DNA of 64,000 nt from an uncultured Agromyces sp. (GTDB lineage: Bacteria > Actinomycetota > Actinomycetes > Actinomycetales > Microbacteriaceae), in contig CAJXGN010000001.1 in NCBI GenBank assembly GCA_913053875.1, positions 62,001-126,000 of the forward strand, read 5' to 3'. The position numbers were made by a program, and so were the translations under genes. Below, one piece after another: positions 1 to 8,287 of the stretch (positions are counted from its first letter, which is position 1; every line of letters starts with the position of its first letter). A model generated the notes under the pieces. The model saw nothing but the letters and a program-made list of their open reading frames with translations. It was not told the origin of the DNA and ran no database searches.

Positions 1-1085
1 TCGAGCAGGTCGTTGCGCGTGAGCTCGAGCGAGCCCGCGGCGATCAGGTCCTCGACGTGCTCGGGTGCGGTCGCGTCGACCACGGGCGCAGCGACGACCG
101 AACGGGCGATGAGCCAGGCCAGCGCGACCGCGGCGGGGCGCACGCCGTGCGCCTCGGCGATGCGGTCGAGCACCGCGAGCACGCGGTTGCCGCGGCGATT
201 GAGGTAGGCCCCCGCCCGTGCGCCGCGCACGTCGCGCCGCACGTCTGCACGGCGACGCACGACCCCCGCGAGGAAGCCGCTCGCGAGCGGCGTGGTCGGC
301 AGCATGGCGAGGCCCTGCGCCGAGGCCACGAGTTCGAGGGAGCCCTCGACGTGGCTGCGGTCGAGCAGGTTGTACTTCGCCGAGATCGTGGTGAAGCGCG
401 GCAGGCCGTTGGCCGCGAGCACCCGCGCCTGGATGAGGCGGTCGGCCGAGAAGCCGATGCCGCCGATCGTGCGCACCTTGCCGGCGAGGATCAGCGCGTC
501 GACCGCGCCGAGCGTCTCCTCGAGCGGCACGGTCTCGTCGTGGCCGTCGAACGAGAGCAGGTCGATGCGGTCGGTGCCGAGGCGCGCGAGGGACGCATCG
601 ACGGCGGCCGTGAGGTTGGCGGGCGAGAGGCCCGGGTGGTCGGCGTGGCGGCCGACGGTCGCGGCGAGCACGACCTGGTCGCGGCAACCGCGGGCGCGCA
701 TCCACGATCCGACGAGGAACTCGGCACGGCCCGACGCGTCGCCGTCGGACGTGGCGATGAGGTTGCCGCCCGAGAACAGGAAGCGGTCGAGCACCTGGCC
801 CGAGGCGTGCGCGTCGAGGGTCCAGCCGAAGTCGGTCGTGCCGAGGCCGACCGGGTGGATCGGGTGGTCGGTGCCGGGCAGCGGCTCGCGGGCCGCCATG
901 ACGATGGGGCCGGAGTGCAGCGTCTCGATCGTGTGCGACGCGTCGTCGTGCGCATCGGCGTTCGCCGGCGCGGCGCCCGTGGACGCGGTGTTGGCAGGCG
1001 TTGACGCGTCCGTCTCAGCGGCATCCGCGTCGTGGCTCGGGCGACCCCCCGTCGCACCGTGCTCGTCGGTCGAGACCTCGGTCAT
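1..1085 (-). CDS. Aldo/keto reductase-fold protein, 3' end cut by window edge; catalytic tetrad apparently lost
   Basis: About 361 codons are visible from an ATG preceded by GGAGGAGG; the C-terminus lies beyond base 1. After about 60 low-complexity residues comes an AKR barrel: VGLGTTDFGW (79-88), GRAEFLVG (119-126), VVLAATVG (138-145), PLEETLGAVDAL, SAKYNLLDRS and a C-terminal PVVDATAPEHVEDL. Against the family pattern IDTADVYGxGRSE the sequence reads IATSDGDASGRAE, so the tetrad Asp and Tyr become Ala111 and Asp116. The Lys of VVLATKVG is Thr143, and the His that follows DLYQ is Asp180. The fold is therefore clear, but normal AKR oxidoreductase chemistry is doubtful. It is divergent from the TetR gene at 1245. 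A cofactor-binding or regulatory role is possible; the function is unknown. Confidence 0.8.
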   Translation of the reverse strand, partial: MTEVSTDEHGATGGRPSHDADAAETDASTPANTASTGAAPANADAHDDASHTIETLHSGPIVMAAREPLPGTDHPIHPVGLGTTDFGWTLDAHASGQVLDRFLFSGGNLIATSDGDASGRAEFLVGSWMRARGCRDQVVLAATVGRHADHPGLSPANLTAAVDASLARLGTDRIDLLSFDGHDETVPLEETLGAVDALILAGKVRTIGGIGFSADRLIQARVLAANGLPRFTTISAKYNLLDRSHVEGSLELVASAQGLAMLPTTPLASGFLAGVVRRRADVRRDVRGARAGAYLNRRGNRVLAVLDRIAEAHGVRPAAVALAWLIARSVVAAPVVDATAPEHVEDLIAAGSLELTRNDLL

Positions 1086-1215
1086 TTCGATCCTCCTCCC
1101 CAGGATTGCTCCGACCTTACGTTGTCGATCACGGAAGAACTCGCCCGTTTCGCGCAACCGTTACGTAATCGTTTGCTGTCGTTCACAGGGCGTGGCCCCG
1201 AGGGCACTTGCCGCG

Positions 1216-1237
1216 ATGCTGAACGATCGTTTAGCAT
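1216..1237. promoter_or_regulatory. Palindromic TetR-type operator overlapping the regulator's start
   Basis: The 22-bp near-palindrome has arms ATGCTgAACG and CGTTtAGCAT, with one mismatched pair. A second, looser copy (TGAAC-N4-GTTCA, 1240-1253) lies directly on the regulator's possible start codons at 1236 and 1245. It sits in the divergent gap between the AKR-like gene and the TetR gene, so autoregulation and possible control of both directions are inferred. Confidence 0.65.
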
Positions 1238-1244
1238 GTTGAAC

Positions 1245-1901
1245 ATGCGTTCAGCATCGGGCGACCTCACGACCGCGGCCCGCATCCGCGACCACGCGAT
1301 CGAACTCTTCGGCTCGCGCGGGTACGCCGCAACGAGCATCCGCGACATCGCCCGTGCCGCCGGCGTCAGCCCCGCGCTCGTCATCCACCACTTCGGGTCG
1401 AAGGAGGAGCTGCGCCGCGCCTGCGACGACTACCTCATCGGCTCGGTCTTCACCGAGAAGGACCGCGCCCGCGGCCCGCAGGTCGGCGCCGCGATGCGCG
1501 AGTGGCTGGCCGACGTCGACCGGTTCCGCCCCTACGTCGACTACCTCGCTGCGATGCTGCAGGAGGGCGGCGACGCCGGCAACCAGGTGTTCGACGCGCT
1601 CGTGCACGAGACCGCCGAGATGATCGACGCGGGCGTCGCCGACGGCTCGATGCGCCCGAGCGACGACCCCGAGATGCGCGCCCTCCTCGTCGCCATGCAC
1701 GCGCTCGCACCCCTGCTGCTGCGCGCCCAGCTCGCGCGCACGCTCGGCGCCGACGTGCACGAGGCCGCGACCGCCCGGCGCATGACCCTGCCGCTGCTCG
1801 ACCTCTACACCCACGGACTCTACGACGACGATCGGATGCTCCGGGCCGCCCGGGACGCGATCGCCGCGACCGCACCGCCAACCGATGAAGGAGGGGCATG
1901 A
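1245..1901 (+). CDS. TetR/AcrR family transcriptional repressor of an ABC exporter operon
   Basis: 218 aa from ATG 1245; an in-frame ATG at 1236 is an alternative. No Shine-Dalgarno is present, because the region is occupied by the palindrome, so a leaderless transcript is plausible. An N-terminal HTH (residues about 8-55) contains the family hallmarks ELFGSRGYAATSIRDIA and IHHFGSKEEL. The remaining helices form the ligand pocket. The stop codon overlaps the start of the ABC ATPase by four bases (ATGA), so regulator and exporter are one transcript. The inferred role is drug- or metabolite-induced derepression of the exporter; the ligand cannot be read from the sequence. Confidence 0.9.
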   Translation: MRSASGDLTTAARIRDHAIELFGSRGYAATSIRDIARAAGVSPALVIHHFGSKEELRRACDDYLIGSVFTEKDRARGPQVGAAMREWLADVDRFRPYVDYLAAMLQEGGDAGNQVFDALVHETAEMIDAGVADGSMRPSDDPEMRALLVAMHALAPLLLRAQLARTLGADVHEAATARRMTLPLLDLYTHGLYDDDRMLRAARDAIAATAPPTDEGGA

Positions 1902-2869
1902 CGCCCACGACACCGGCCGCGATCGACTCGCGCGGCCTCACCAAGCACTACGGGTCGACCGTCGCGCTCGACCGCGTCGACTTCCAGGTGCCGACCGGCA
2001 CCGTCTTCGGCGTGATCGGCCCGAACGGCGCGGGCAAGACCACGACGATGCGGTTGCTGCTCGACATCATCCGGCCGACGTCCGGGGAGGTGAGCGTGCT
2101 CGGAGCGGACCCGCGCAGCGGCGGGCCGTCGCTGCGCCGACGCATCGGCTTCCTGCCCGGCGAGCTGCACCTGGGCGGGCGCGGCAGTGGCCGTGAACTG
2201 CTGCGGCACTACGCGCGCATCTCCGGCGGCGTGCCCGCCGACCGCATCGAGCAGCTCGGCGACCGACTCGGCGTCGACCTCTCGCGCCCCGTGCGCAAGC
2301 TGTCGAAGGGCAACAAGCAGAAGGTCGGGCTCATCCAGGCGTTCATGCACGAACCCGAGCTGCTCGTGCTCGACGAGCCCACGAGCGGCCTCGACCCGCT
2401 CGTGCAGCAGGAGTTCCTCACCATGGTGCGCGAGGCGAAGGCCGCCGGCCAGACCGTGTTCCTGAGCTCCCACGTGCTGAGCGAGGTGCAGCAGGCGGCC
2501 GACGAGGTCGCGATCCTGCGCGACGGTCGCATCGCGACGATCGCGACCGTGAAGCAGCTGCGCGAGACGGCGGTGCGCCACGTGCGCGTGGTCGTCGCCG
2601 AGGAGGACGCCGGCGCGCTCGCCGCGACCCTCAGCGCCTCCCCCGGCATCTCGGCCATCGGGCAGTCGCCGCTCGGGCCCGCCGAGGGCGAGTCGGAGTT
2701 CACCGCCACGATCGACGCGCACGTCGACGACTTCGTGAAGGCCCTGGCGCAGCATCCGATCATCGACCTGGCCATCGAGGAGCCCGAGCTCGAGGAGTCG
2801 GTCATGCGCTACTACGACGGGTCGGATGCCCCCAGACCGACCGACGACGACGAGGAGGACGCCCGATGA
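1898..2869 (+). CDS. ABC transporter ATP-binding protein (drug-exporter type)
   Basis: 323 aa. Nucleotide-binding domain: Walker A GPNGAGKTTT (about residues 42-51), signature LSKGNKQKVG, Walker B LLVLDEPTSGLDP and switch His in FLSSHVLSEV. The C-terminal roughly 90 residues form the extension seen in CcmA/DrrA-like exporters of the ABC-2 class. It overlaps both neighbours by four bases (TetR upstream, permease downstream), which makes a tight three-gene operon. It energises export through the permease at 2866. Substrate is unknown; antibiotic or lipid efflux is the usual guess for TetR-linked ABC-2 pairs. Confidence 0.93.
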   Translation: MTPTTPAAIDSRGLTKHYGSTVALDRVDFQVPTGTVFGVIGPNGAGKTTTMRLLLDIIRPTSGEVSVLGADPRSGGPSLRRRIGFLPGELHLGGRGSGRELLRHYARISGGVPADRIEQLGDRLGVDLSRPVRKLSKGNKQKVGLIQAFMHEPELLVLDEPTSGLDPLVQQEFLTMVREAKAAGQTVFLSSHVLSEVQQAADEVAILRDGRIATIATVKQLRETAVRHVRVVVAEEDAGALAATLSASPGISAIGQSPLGPAEGESEFTATIDAHVDDFVKALAQHPIIDLAIEEPELEESVMRYYDGSDAPRPTDDDEEDAR

Positions 2870-3666
2870 ACGGCACGCTCGCCCTCTTCCGCCGCGTGTT
2901 CGCGAACAGCTGGCGCGGCCTCATCGGCTGGATCGTGGGCCTGTCCGGCGCGCTCCTGCTGTACCTGCCGCTCTACTCGTCGTTCGGCGCCGACGGCGAG
3001 TTCGAGGCGATCATCGACTCGCTGCCCGAGGGGCTCGTGAACACCCTCGGCTACGACCAGCTCGGCACCGGGGCCGGCTACGCCCAGGGCACGTTCTTCG
3101 GCCTGATCGGGTTCGTGCTGCTCACCATCGCCGTCGTCGGCTGGGGCACGTCGGCCATCGCCTCCGACGAGGAGAACGGACAGCTCGAGCTCACGCTCGC
3201 ACACGCCGTGAGCCGCGGGCGGGTGCTCGTCGAGCGCACCGCCGCGATCGTGGTGAAGCTCGCCATCATCGGAGTGGTGGTGGTCGGCCTCACCTGGGCG
3301 CTCAACGAACCGAGCGACCTCGGCATGGAGCCGATGCACATCGTCGCGGGCACCGTCACGATGCTCGGGTTGACGATGCTCTCCGCGTCGGCGTCGCTCG
3401 GCGTCGGCGCGATGACGGGCAGCCGCACCTGGTCGATCGGCGCCGGTGCGGGCATCGCGGTGGTCGGCTACGTGCTGACCGCCGTCGGCAACCAGAGCGA
3501 AGACCTCGAGTGGCTGCACCGGTTCTCGCCGTACTCGTGGGCGTGGGACGAGAACCCGCTCGCCGTCGGCGCCGACTGGGGCTCGCTGGGCCTGCTCTAC
3601 GGGCTGTCGCTCGTGCTGCTCGTCGCCGGGTGGCTGGTGTTCCGCCGGCGCGACGTCGCGATCTGA
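2866..3666 (+). CDS. ABC-2 type transporter permease
   Basis: 266 aa with about six hydrophobic segments, starting GLIGWIVGLSGALLLYLPLY (residues about 18-37) and ending LLYGLSLVLLVAGWLVF before RRRDVAI. The ASDEENGQLELTLAHAVSR stretch after TM2 is the characteristic cytoplasmic elbow of ABC-2 exporters. The start overlaps the ATPase stop by four bases. This is the membrane half of the exporter encoded at 1898. Transcription probably ends at the hairpin at 3690-3720. Confidence 0.9.
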   Translation: MNGTLALFRRVFANSWRGLIGWIVGLSGALLLYLPLYSSFGADGEFEAIIDSLPEGLVNTLGYDQLGTGAGYAQGTFFGLIGFVLLTIAVVGWGTSAIASDEENGQLELTLAHAVSRGRVLVERTAAIVVKLAIIGVVVVGLTWALNEPSDLGMEPMHIVAGTVTMLGLTMLSASASLGVGAMTGSRTWSIGAGAGIAVVGYVLTAVGNQSEDLEWLHRFSPYSWAWDENPLAVGADWGSLGLLYGLSLVLLVAGWLVFRRRDVAI

Positions 3667-3689
3667 CGCGTCAGGACCCGCGTCGACCC

Positions 3690-3720
3690 GCGCGGCCCGT
3701 CGCTCAGCGGCGGGCCGCGC
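3690..3720. terminator. Bidirectional hairpin between convergent genes
   Basis: A perfect 10-bp stem GCGCGGCCCG / CGGGCCGCGC with an 11-base loop lies between the ABC permease and the convergent CitE-type gene and covers the latter's stop codon (3704-3706). There is no U-tract, as is common in actinobacteria. Confidence 0.6.
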
Positions 3721-4506
3721 GCGCGACCACCCGCTCGGCCTGCCGCAGCACGGGCGCGTCGATCATGCGCCCCTCGTGGGTGAACACGCCGTCGCGGCCG
3801 GATGCCGCAGCCAGCAGCTCGCGCGCCGCCGCGAGTTCCTCGTCGCCGGGTCGGTACGCCTCGCGCACGACCGGCACCTGGGAGGGATGGATGCACGCGG
3901 TCGCGGCGAACCCGCTCGCGGCGGCATCCGTTGCCTCGTCCCGCTGCCCGTCGGAGTCGGCGATGTCGAGGTGCACCGCGTCGATCGCAGCGATGTCGTG
4001 CGCCCCCGCGGCGAGCAGCACGCTCGCGCGCGCGAACCGCGCGACGTCGCGGTAGCCGCCGTCGGGCTCGACGACCCGCCGAGCGCACCGACCAGGTCCT
4101 CCGCGCCCCACATGAGCGCGACCACGCACTCGACCGACGCCATCGCGGGCGCGGCGAGCACGCCCGCGGGCGTCTCGCACAGCGCCGCGACGCGCAGGTC
4201 GCGCAACTCGACGAGGTCGGCCGTGCCGCTCGCCTTGGCGAGCATCACGGTGTGGAAGCCGCCCGCCGCAACGGCGGCGAGATCTGCCGTGAAGTCGGCG
4301 CTGCCCGCGGGGTTCACGCGCACGATCGTGCGGTCGGGGTCGAGGCCCGAGTCGGCGACGGCATCGCGCGCCGCCGCCTTCGCATCCGGCGCGACCGCGT
4401 CCTCGAGGTCGAGTATCACCGCGTCGGCCCGATCCGCCGCCTTCCCGAACCGTTCGGGCCGGTCGGCCGGGCAGAACAGCAACGCGGGCCCCATCGTGAA
4501 CGTCAT
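3704..4506 (-). pseudogene. citE: CitE-like CoA ester lyase (HpcH/HpaI family) split by a -1 frameshift
   Basis: The frame starting at ATG 4506 encodes ALLFCPADRPERF, DAVILDLEDAV, VRVNP and MWGAEDLVGALGGSSS, all standard for CitE-type beta-hydroxyacyl-CoA lyases. It then loses homology near 4066. The rest of the protein (DGGYRDVARFARASVLLAAG, IHPSQVPVVREAY, FTHEGRMIDAPVLRQ) continues in the next frame to a stop at 3704. One extra C in the CCC run (GGG at 4064-4066 on the plus strand) would restore a smooth 267-aa protein. The gene overlaps the MaoC gene by ATGA and is the last gene of the carboxylase operon. In M. tuberculosis the positional equivalent Rv2498c cleaves HMG-CoA-type and citramalyl-CoA substrates in leucine and itaconate breakdown. 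Sequencing error and true inactivation are both possible. Confidence 0.85.
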
Positions 4507-5030
4507 GCGTGCGCCTCCTCCGTCGGACGGCACTGCATGAGCACGCTGCGGCGAGCGCGCGCCACGACGTCGCCGTGCTGGTTGCGACCGACGTGATCCA
4601 GTGTGACGATCCCCTGCCCTGGGCGCGAGGCCGACAGCCGCTTCTCGGCGACGGTCGTCTCGCTGTAGAGCGTGTCGCCGTGGAAGAGCGGCGCGGGGAA
4701 CGCGACCTCGCCGAACCCGAGGTTCGCGACGATCGTGCCCTGCGTGAGCTGGGAGACGGATGCCCCGACGAGCGTCGCGAGCGTGAACATCGAGTTCACG
4801 AGGCGCTGCCCGAACGGCTGCTCGGCCGACCACGCGGCGTCGAGGTGCAGCGCCTGCGGGTTCATCGTGAGCGTCGAGAACAGCACGTTGTCGGCCTCGG
4901 TCACGGTGCGACCCGGACGGTGCAGGTAGCGCACCCCCGGCTCGAACTCCTCGAACCAGAGACCGCGCTGCACCACCTCGCGCGCAGGCGTCTCGGTCGG
5001 CGCGCCTTCCGGGGCATCCGTCTCGTTCAT
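4503..5030 (-). CDS. MaoC-family (hotdog) enoyl-CoA hydratase
   Basis: 175 aa from ATG 5030 (MNETDAPEG); an upstream in-frame ATG at 5060 has no supporting context. The hotdog core carries VRYLHRPGRTVTEADNVLFS near the N-terminus, the MaoC Asp/His region NPQALHLDAAWS, and a C-terminal DTLYSETTVAEKR strand. It follows the acyl-CoA dehydrogenase by 13 bases and overlaps the CitE-type gene by four. The same order, fadE19-MaoC-citE, occurs in M. tuberculosis, where the MaoC protein hydrates itaconyl-/methylglutaconyl-type CoA esters before lyase cleavage. By context it is the hydratase step of leucine catabolism, since no crotonase-type hydratase is present here. Confidence 0.85.
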   Translation of the reverse strand: MNETDAPEGAPTETPAREVVQRGLWFEEFEPGVRYLHRPGRTVTEADNVLFSTLTMNPQALHLDAAWSAEQPFGQRLVNSMFTLATLVGASVSQLTQGTIVANLGFGEVAFPAPLFHGDTLYSETTVAEKRLSASRPGQGIVTLDHVGRNQHGDVVARARRSVLMQCRPTEEAHA

Positions 5031-5043
5031 GCCGTTCCTCCCG

Positions 5044-6210
5044 CTACGCCGCCAGGCCAAGCTCCCGCGAGATGACCATGAGCTGCACCTCGGTCGTGCC
5101 CTCGCCGATCTCGAGGATCTTCGAGTCGCGGTAGTGACGGGCCACGGCGTTCTCGTTCAGGAAGCCGTAGCCGCCGAACACCTGGGTCGCCGCGCGCGCG
5201 TTCTCCATCGCGGCATCCCCCGCCACCATCTTCGCGATCGACGCCTCCATCTTGAAGGGCTTCCCGGCGACCATCTTGCGCGCCGCGTCGTGCCAGCACA
5301 ACCGCGCCTGCTGCGCGCGGGCCTGCATCTTCGCGATCGTGAATGCGATGTGCTGGTGCGAGCCGATGTTCGTGCCGAACACGTTGCGCTCCTTCGCGTA
5401 GCGCACGGCCTCCTCGAGGCAGCCCTGCGCGGCGCCGGTCGCGAGGGCGGCGAACGCGATGCGCCCCTCGTCGAGCGACTGCAGGAAGTTCGCGTAGCCG
5501 CGGCCGCGCTCGCCCAGCAGGTTGCCGGCGGGCACGCGCACGCCCTCGAACGTCAGCGGGTGGGTGTCGCTCGTGTGCCAGCCGACCTTGTCGTAGCTCT
5601 CGCCCACCGTGAAGCCCGGGGTGCCGCTCGGCACGATGATGCTCGAGAGCTCCTTCTTCACGGTGCCGTCGGGGCGTTCCGTCTCGTCGGTGACGGCGGT
5701 CACGGTGACGAGGCTCGTGATGGGCGTGCCGGAGTTGGTGATGAACTGCTTCGAACCGTCGATCACCCATTCGTCGCCGTCGAGCCGGGCGGTGGTCTCG
5801 GTCGCGCCGGCGTCGGAGCCGGCGCGCGCCTCGGTGAGGCCGAAGCCGGCGAGCGCACGACCGGTCACGAGGTCGGGCAGCCACTGCTGCCGCTGCTCGT
5901 CGGTGCCGTAGCGGAAGATCGGCATGATGCCGAGCCCGACGCCCGCCTCGAGGGTCACGCCGATCGACTGGTCGACCCGGCCGAGCGCCTCGACGGCGAG
6001 GCAGAGCTGCACGTAGTCCTTGCCGCGGCCGCCGACCTCCTCGGGGAACGGCAGGCCGAACAGACCGAGGTCGCCCATCTGCTGGATGATCTCGATCGGC
6101 AGGCGGCGCTCGGTGTCGTACTGGTACGCGGCGGGCGCGACGACGGTGTCGGCGAACTCCTTGACGGTCTCGTAGAGCTCGCGTTCCTCGGCGCTCAGCA
6201 GGGTGTCCAT
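5044..6210 (-). CDS. Acyl-CoA dehydrogenase (FadE19 / isovaleryl-CoA dehydrogenase role)
   Basis: 388 aa. The start at 6210 is preferred because GAGGA lies eight bases upstream; the alternative ATG at 6228 overlaps the carboxylase stop. The three ACAD regions are seen: N-terminal helical (LSAEERELYETVKEFAD), middle beta (GFGLTEARAGSDAG, FITNSGTP) and C-terminal helical (QVFGGYGFLNE, EIGEGTTEVQ). The Glu in IGEGTTEVQ is in the usual catalytic-base position, unlike classical isovaleryl-CoA dehydrogenases, which carry Gly or Ala there. The pathway role, oxidation of branched short acyl-CoAs, therefore rests on the operon rather than on that residue. Confidence 0.9.
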   Translation of the reverse strand: MDTLLSAEERELYETVKEFADTVVAPAAYQYDTERRLPIEIIQQMGDLGLFGLPFPEEVGGRGKDYVQLCLAVEALGRVDQSIGVTLEAGVGLGIMPIFRYGTDEQRQQWLPDLVTGRALAGFGLTEARAGSDAGATETTARLDGDEWVIDGSKQFITNSGTPITSLVTVTAVTDETERPDGTVKKELSSIIVPSGTPGFTVGESYDKVGWHTSDTHPLTFEGVRVPAGNLLGERGRGYANFLQSLDEGRIAFAALATGAAQGCLEEAVRYAKERNVFGTNIGSHQHIAFTIAKMQARAQQARLCWHDAARKMVAGKPFKMEASIAKMVAGDAAMENARAATQVFGGYGFLNENAVARHYRDSKILEIGEGTTEVQLMVISRELGLAA

Positions 6211-6224
6211 GATGCGTGTCCTCG

Positions 6225-8282
6225 TCATTCCTCGTGGGGGTGGGCCGCGGCGGCCTGGTGGGCCGGGGTCGCGGGGGTCTGGGGCGGGGCGGATGCCGCT
6301 GAGGGCGCCGTGTCGGCTGGTGCGGGCGCCTCGGCGGGCTCGACGTGCGCGGCGGGCTCGACGTGCGCGACGACCTGGTCGCGGCGCACCTGGTCGCCGA
6401 CTGCGACCGCGAGCCGCACGACGCCCGCGATCGGCGCGCGCACGCGGTGCTCCATCTTCATCGCCTCGACGCTCAGCACGTCCGCGCCGGCCTCGACGGT
6501 GTCGCCGTCGGCGACCGCGACGGCCGAGACCGCGCCGGGCATGGGCGCGCGCAGCTCCGGCGCCGCATCCGCTCCCCCGCGCTCGACCGCGGCGAGCGCC
6601 GCGGCGAGTCGCTCGGCCCGCCCGACGTGCCGCAGCTCCACCGCGCGCCCGTCCGCGTGCACCCAGATCGTGCCGTCGTCGCCCGCGACCGCGATCGTGC
6701 CGTCGCGGTCGGGTGCGCCGGGGACGGCGACCTCGCAGGTCGCGCCGTCGTGGGTGAAGGTCAGCGTGCCGGGGCGGTCGGCGCAGAGGCGCCAGCCGGA
6801 GCCGGACGACCACAGGGGCGACGCGAGGCCGCGGGCCGCGTCGGCGGCTCGGGACCCGGCGTCGCGCGCGGCGACGAGGCGGGCTGCGGCCTCGAGCGCG
6901 GCCGGCGAGGGCGCGACCGGTTCGGCCTCGGGCATCCGATCGATGAGGCCGGTGTCGAGGCGCCCGGCGCGCACTGCGTCGTCGGCGAGCAGTCGGCGGA
7001 GGAACGCGATGTTCGTGTCGACGCCGAGCACGACGGTGTCGGCGAGCGCCCGGTCGAGTCGGTCGAGCGCCTCGGCGCGGTCGGCGCCGTGCGCGACGAC
7101 CTTCGCGAGCATGGGGTCGTAGTGGGCGGTGACGACGGATGCCTCGTCGATGCCGCTGTCGACCCGCACGCCCGCGCCGCCCGGCGCCCGGTACGCGAGC
7201 ACGTCGCCCGTCGACGGAAGGAACCCGCGCTCGGGCGACTCGGCGTAGACGCGCGCCTCGATCGCGTGGCCGTCGAACGCGATGGCGTCCTGCGCGAAGG
7301 CGAGCGGCTCGCCCGCGGCGATCCGCAGCTGCTGCTCGACCAGGTCGACGCCGGTGACGAGCTCGGTCACGGGGTGCTCGACCTGCAGCCGGGTGTTCAT
7401 CTCGATGAAGAAGAACTCGTCGGGCGCGGCATCCGAGACCAGGAACTCCACGGTGCCGGCGCCCACGTAGTCGACCGATCGGGCGGCCGCGCAGGCCGCC
7501 TCGCCGAGCCGGCGGCGGGTCGCCGCGTCGACGACGGGCGACGGCGCCTCCTCGATCACCTTCTGATGGCGGCGCTGCAGCGAGCACTCGCGCTCGCCCA
7601 GGTGGATGACGCCGCCGTGGCGGTCGGCGAGCACCTGCACCTCGATGTGACGCGGCTGCTCGAGAAAGCGCTCGAGCAGCAGGGCGTCGTCGCCGAATGC
7701 CGCCCGTGCCACGCGGCGCACGCCGGGCAGCTCGGCGCGCAGCTCGTCGACCGAGCGCACGACCTGCATGCCCTTGCCGCCGCCGCCCGCCGACGGCTTC
7801 ACGAGCAGCGGGAAGCCGACCTCGGGCGCGGCCGCGATGAGCGCCTCGTCGTCGAGCCCGGGCTCGGCGACGCCCGGCACCACCGGCACCCCCGAGGCTT
7901 CGACGTGCCGCTTCGCGCGGATCTTGTCGCCCATCACCTCGAGCGCGCGCTCCCCCGGGCCGACGAACACGATGCCCGCCTCGGCGCACGCGCGCGCGAG
8001 GCCCGCATGCTCCGAGAGGAATCCGTAGCCCGGGTGCACCGCCTGGGCACCCGAGGCGAGCGCGGCCTCGACGATGCGCTCGGGCACGAGGTAGCTGTCG
8101 GATGCGGCGGCGGGGCCGATGCGCACGGCGTCGTCGGCCGAGCGCACGTGCAGCGCGGAGGCATCCGCATCGCTGTAGACCGCGACCGAGCGGATGCCGA
8201 GGCGTCGGAGCGTGCGGATGACGCGCACGGCGATCTCGCCGCGGTTCGCGACGAGCACGGTGTGGAAGGGGGCTGCGGTCAT
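6225..8282 (-). CDS. accA1: Acetyl/propionyl/methylcrotonyl-CoA carboxylase alpha subunit (biotin carboxylase + BCCP)
   Basis: 685 aa from ATG 8282; a GTG at 8291 overlapping the beta-subunit stop is an alternative. Biotin carboxylase N-domain [18 protein letters not shown]-grasp with GGGGKGM and [26 protein letters not shown], and a C-terminal biotinyl domain with EAMKMEH. It carboxylates its own biotin with bicarbonate and ATP, and the adjacent beta subunit passes the carboxyl group to an acyl-CoA. The beta-alpha-dehydrogenase-hydratase-lyase arrangement matches mycobacterial accD1-accA1-fadE19, so 3-methylcrotonyl-CoA is the likely substrate. The C-terminus carries an alanine/proline-rich tail after the biotinyl domain. 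Confidence 0.93.
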   Translation of the reverse strand: MTAAPFHTVLVANRGEIAVRVIRTLRRLGIRSVAVYSDADASALHVRSADDAVRIGPAAASDSYLVPERIVEAALASGAQAVHPGYGFLSEHAGLARACAEAGIVFVGPGERALEVMGDKIRAKRHVEASGVPVVPGVAEPGLDDEALIAAAPEVGFPLLVKPSAGGGGKGMQVVRSVDELRAELPGVRRVARAAFGDDALLLERFLEQPRHIEVQVLADRHGGVIHLGERECSLQRRHQKVIEEAPSPVVDAATRRRLGEAACAAARSVDYVGAGTVEFLVSDAAPDEFFFIEMNTRLQVEHPVTELVTGVDLVEQQLRIAAGEPLAFAQDAIAFDGHAIEARVYAESPERGFLPSTGDVLAYRAPGGAGVRVDSGIDEASVVTAHYDPMLAKVVAHGADRAEALDRLDRALADTVVLGVDTNIAFLRRLLADDAVRAGRLDTGLIDRMPEAEPVAPSPAALEAAARLVAARDAGSRAADAARGLASPLWSSGSGWRLCADRPGTLTFTHDGATCEVAVPGAPDRDGTIAVAGDDGTIWVHADGRAVELRHVGRAERLAAALAAVERGGADAAPELRAPMPGAVSAVAVADGDTVEAGADVLSVEAMKMEHRVRAPIAGVVRLAVAVGDQVRRDQVVAHVEPAAHVEPAEAPAPADTAPSAASAPPQTPATPAHQAAAAHPHEE

Positions 8283-8287
8283 CGGGG

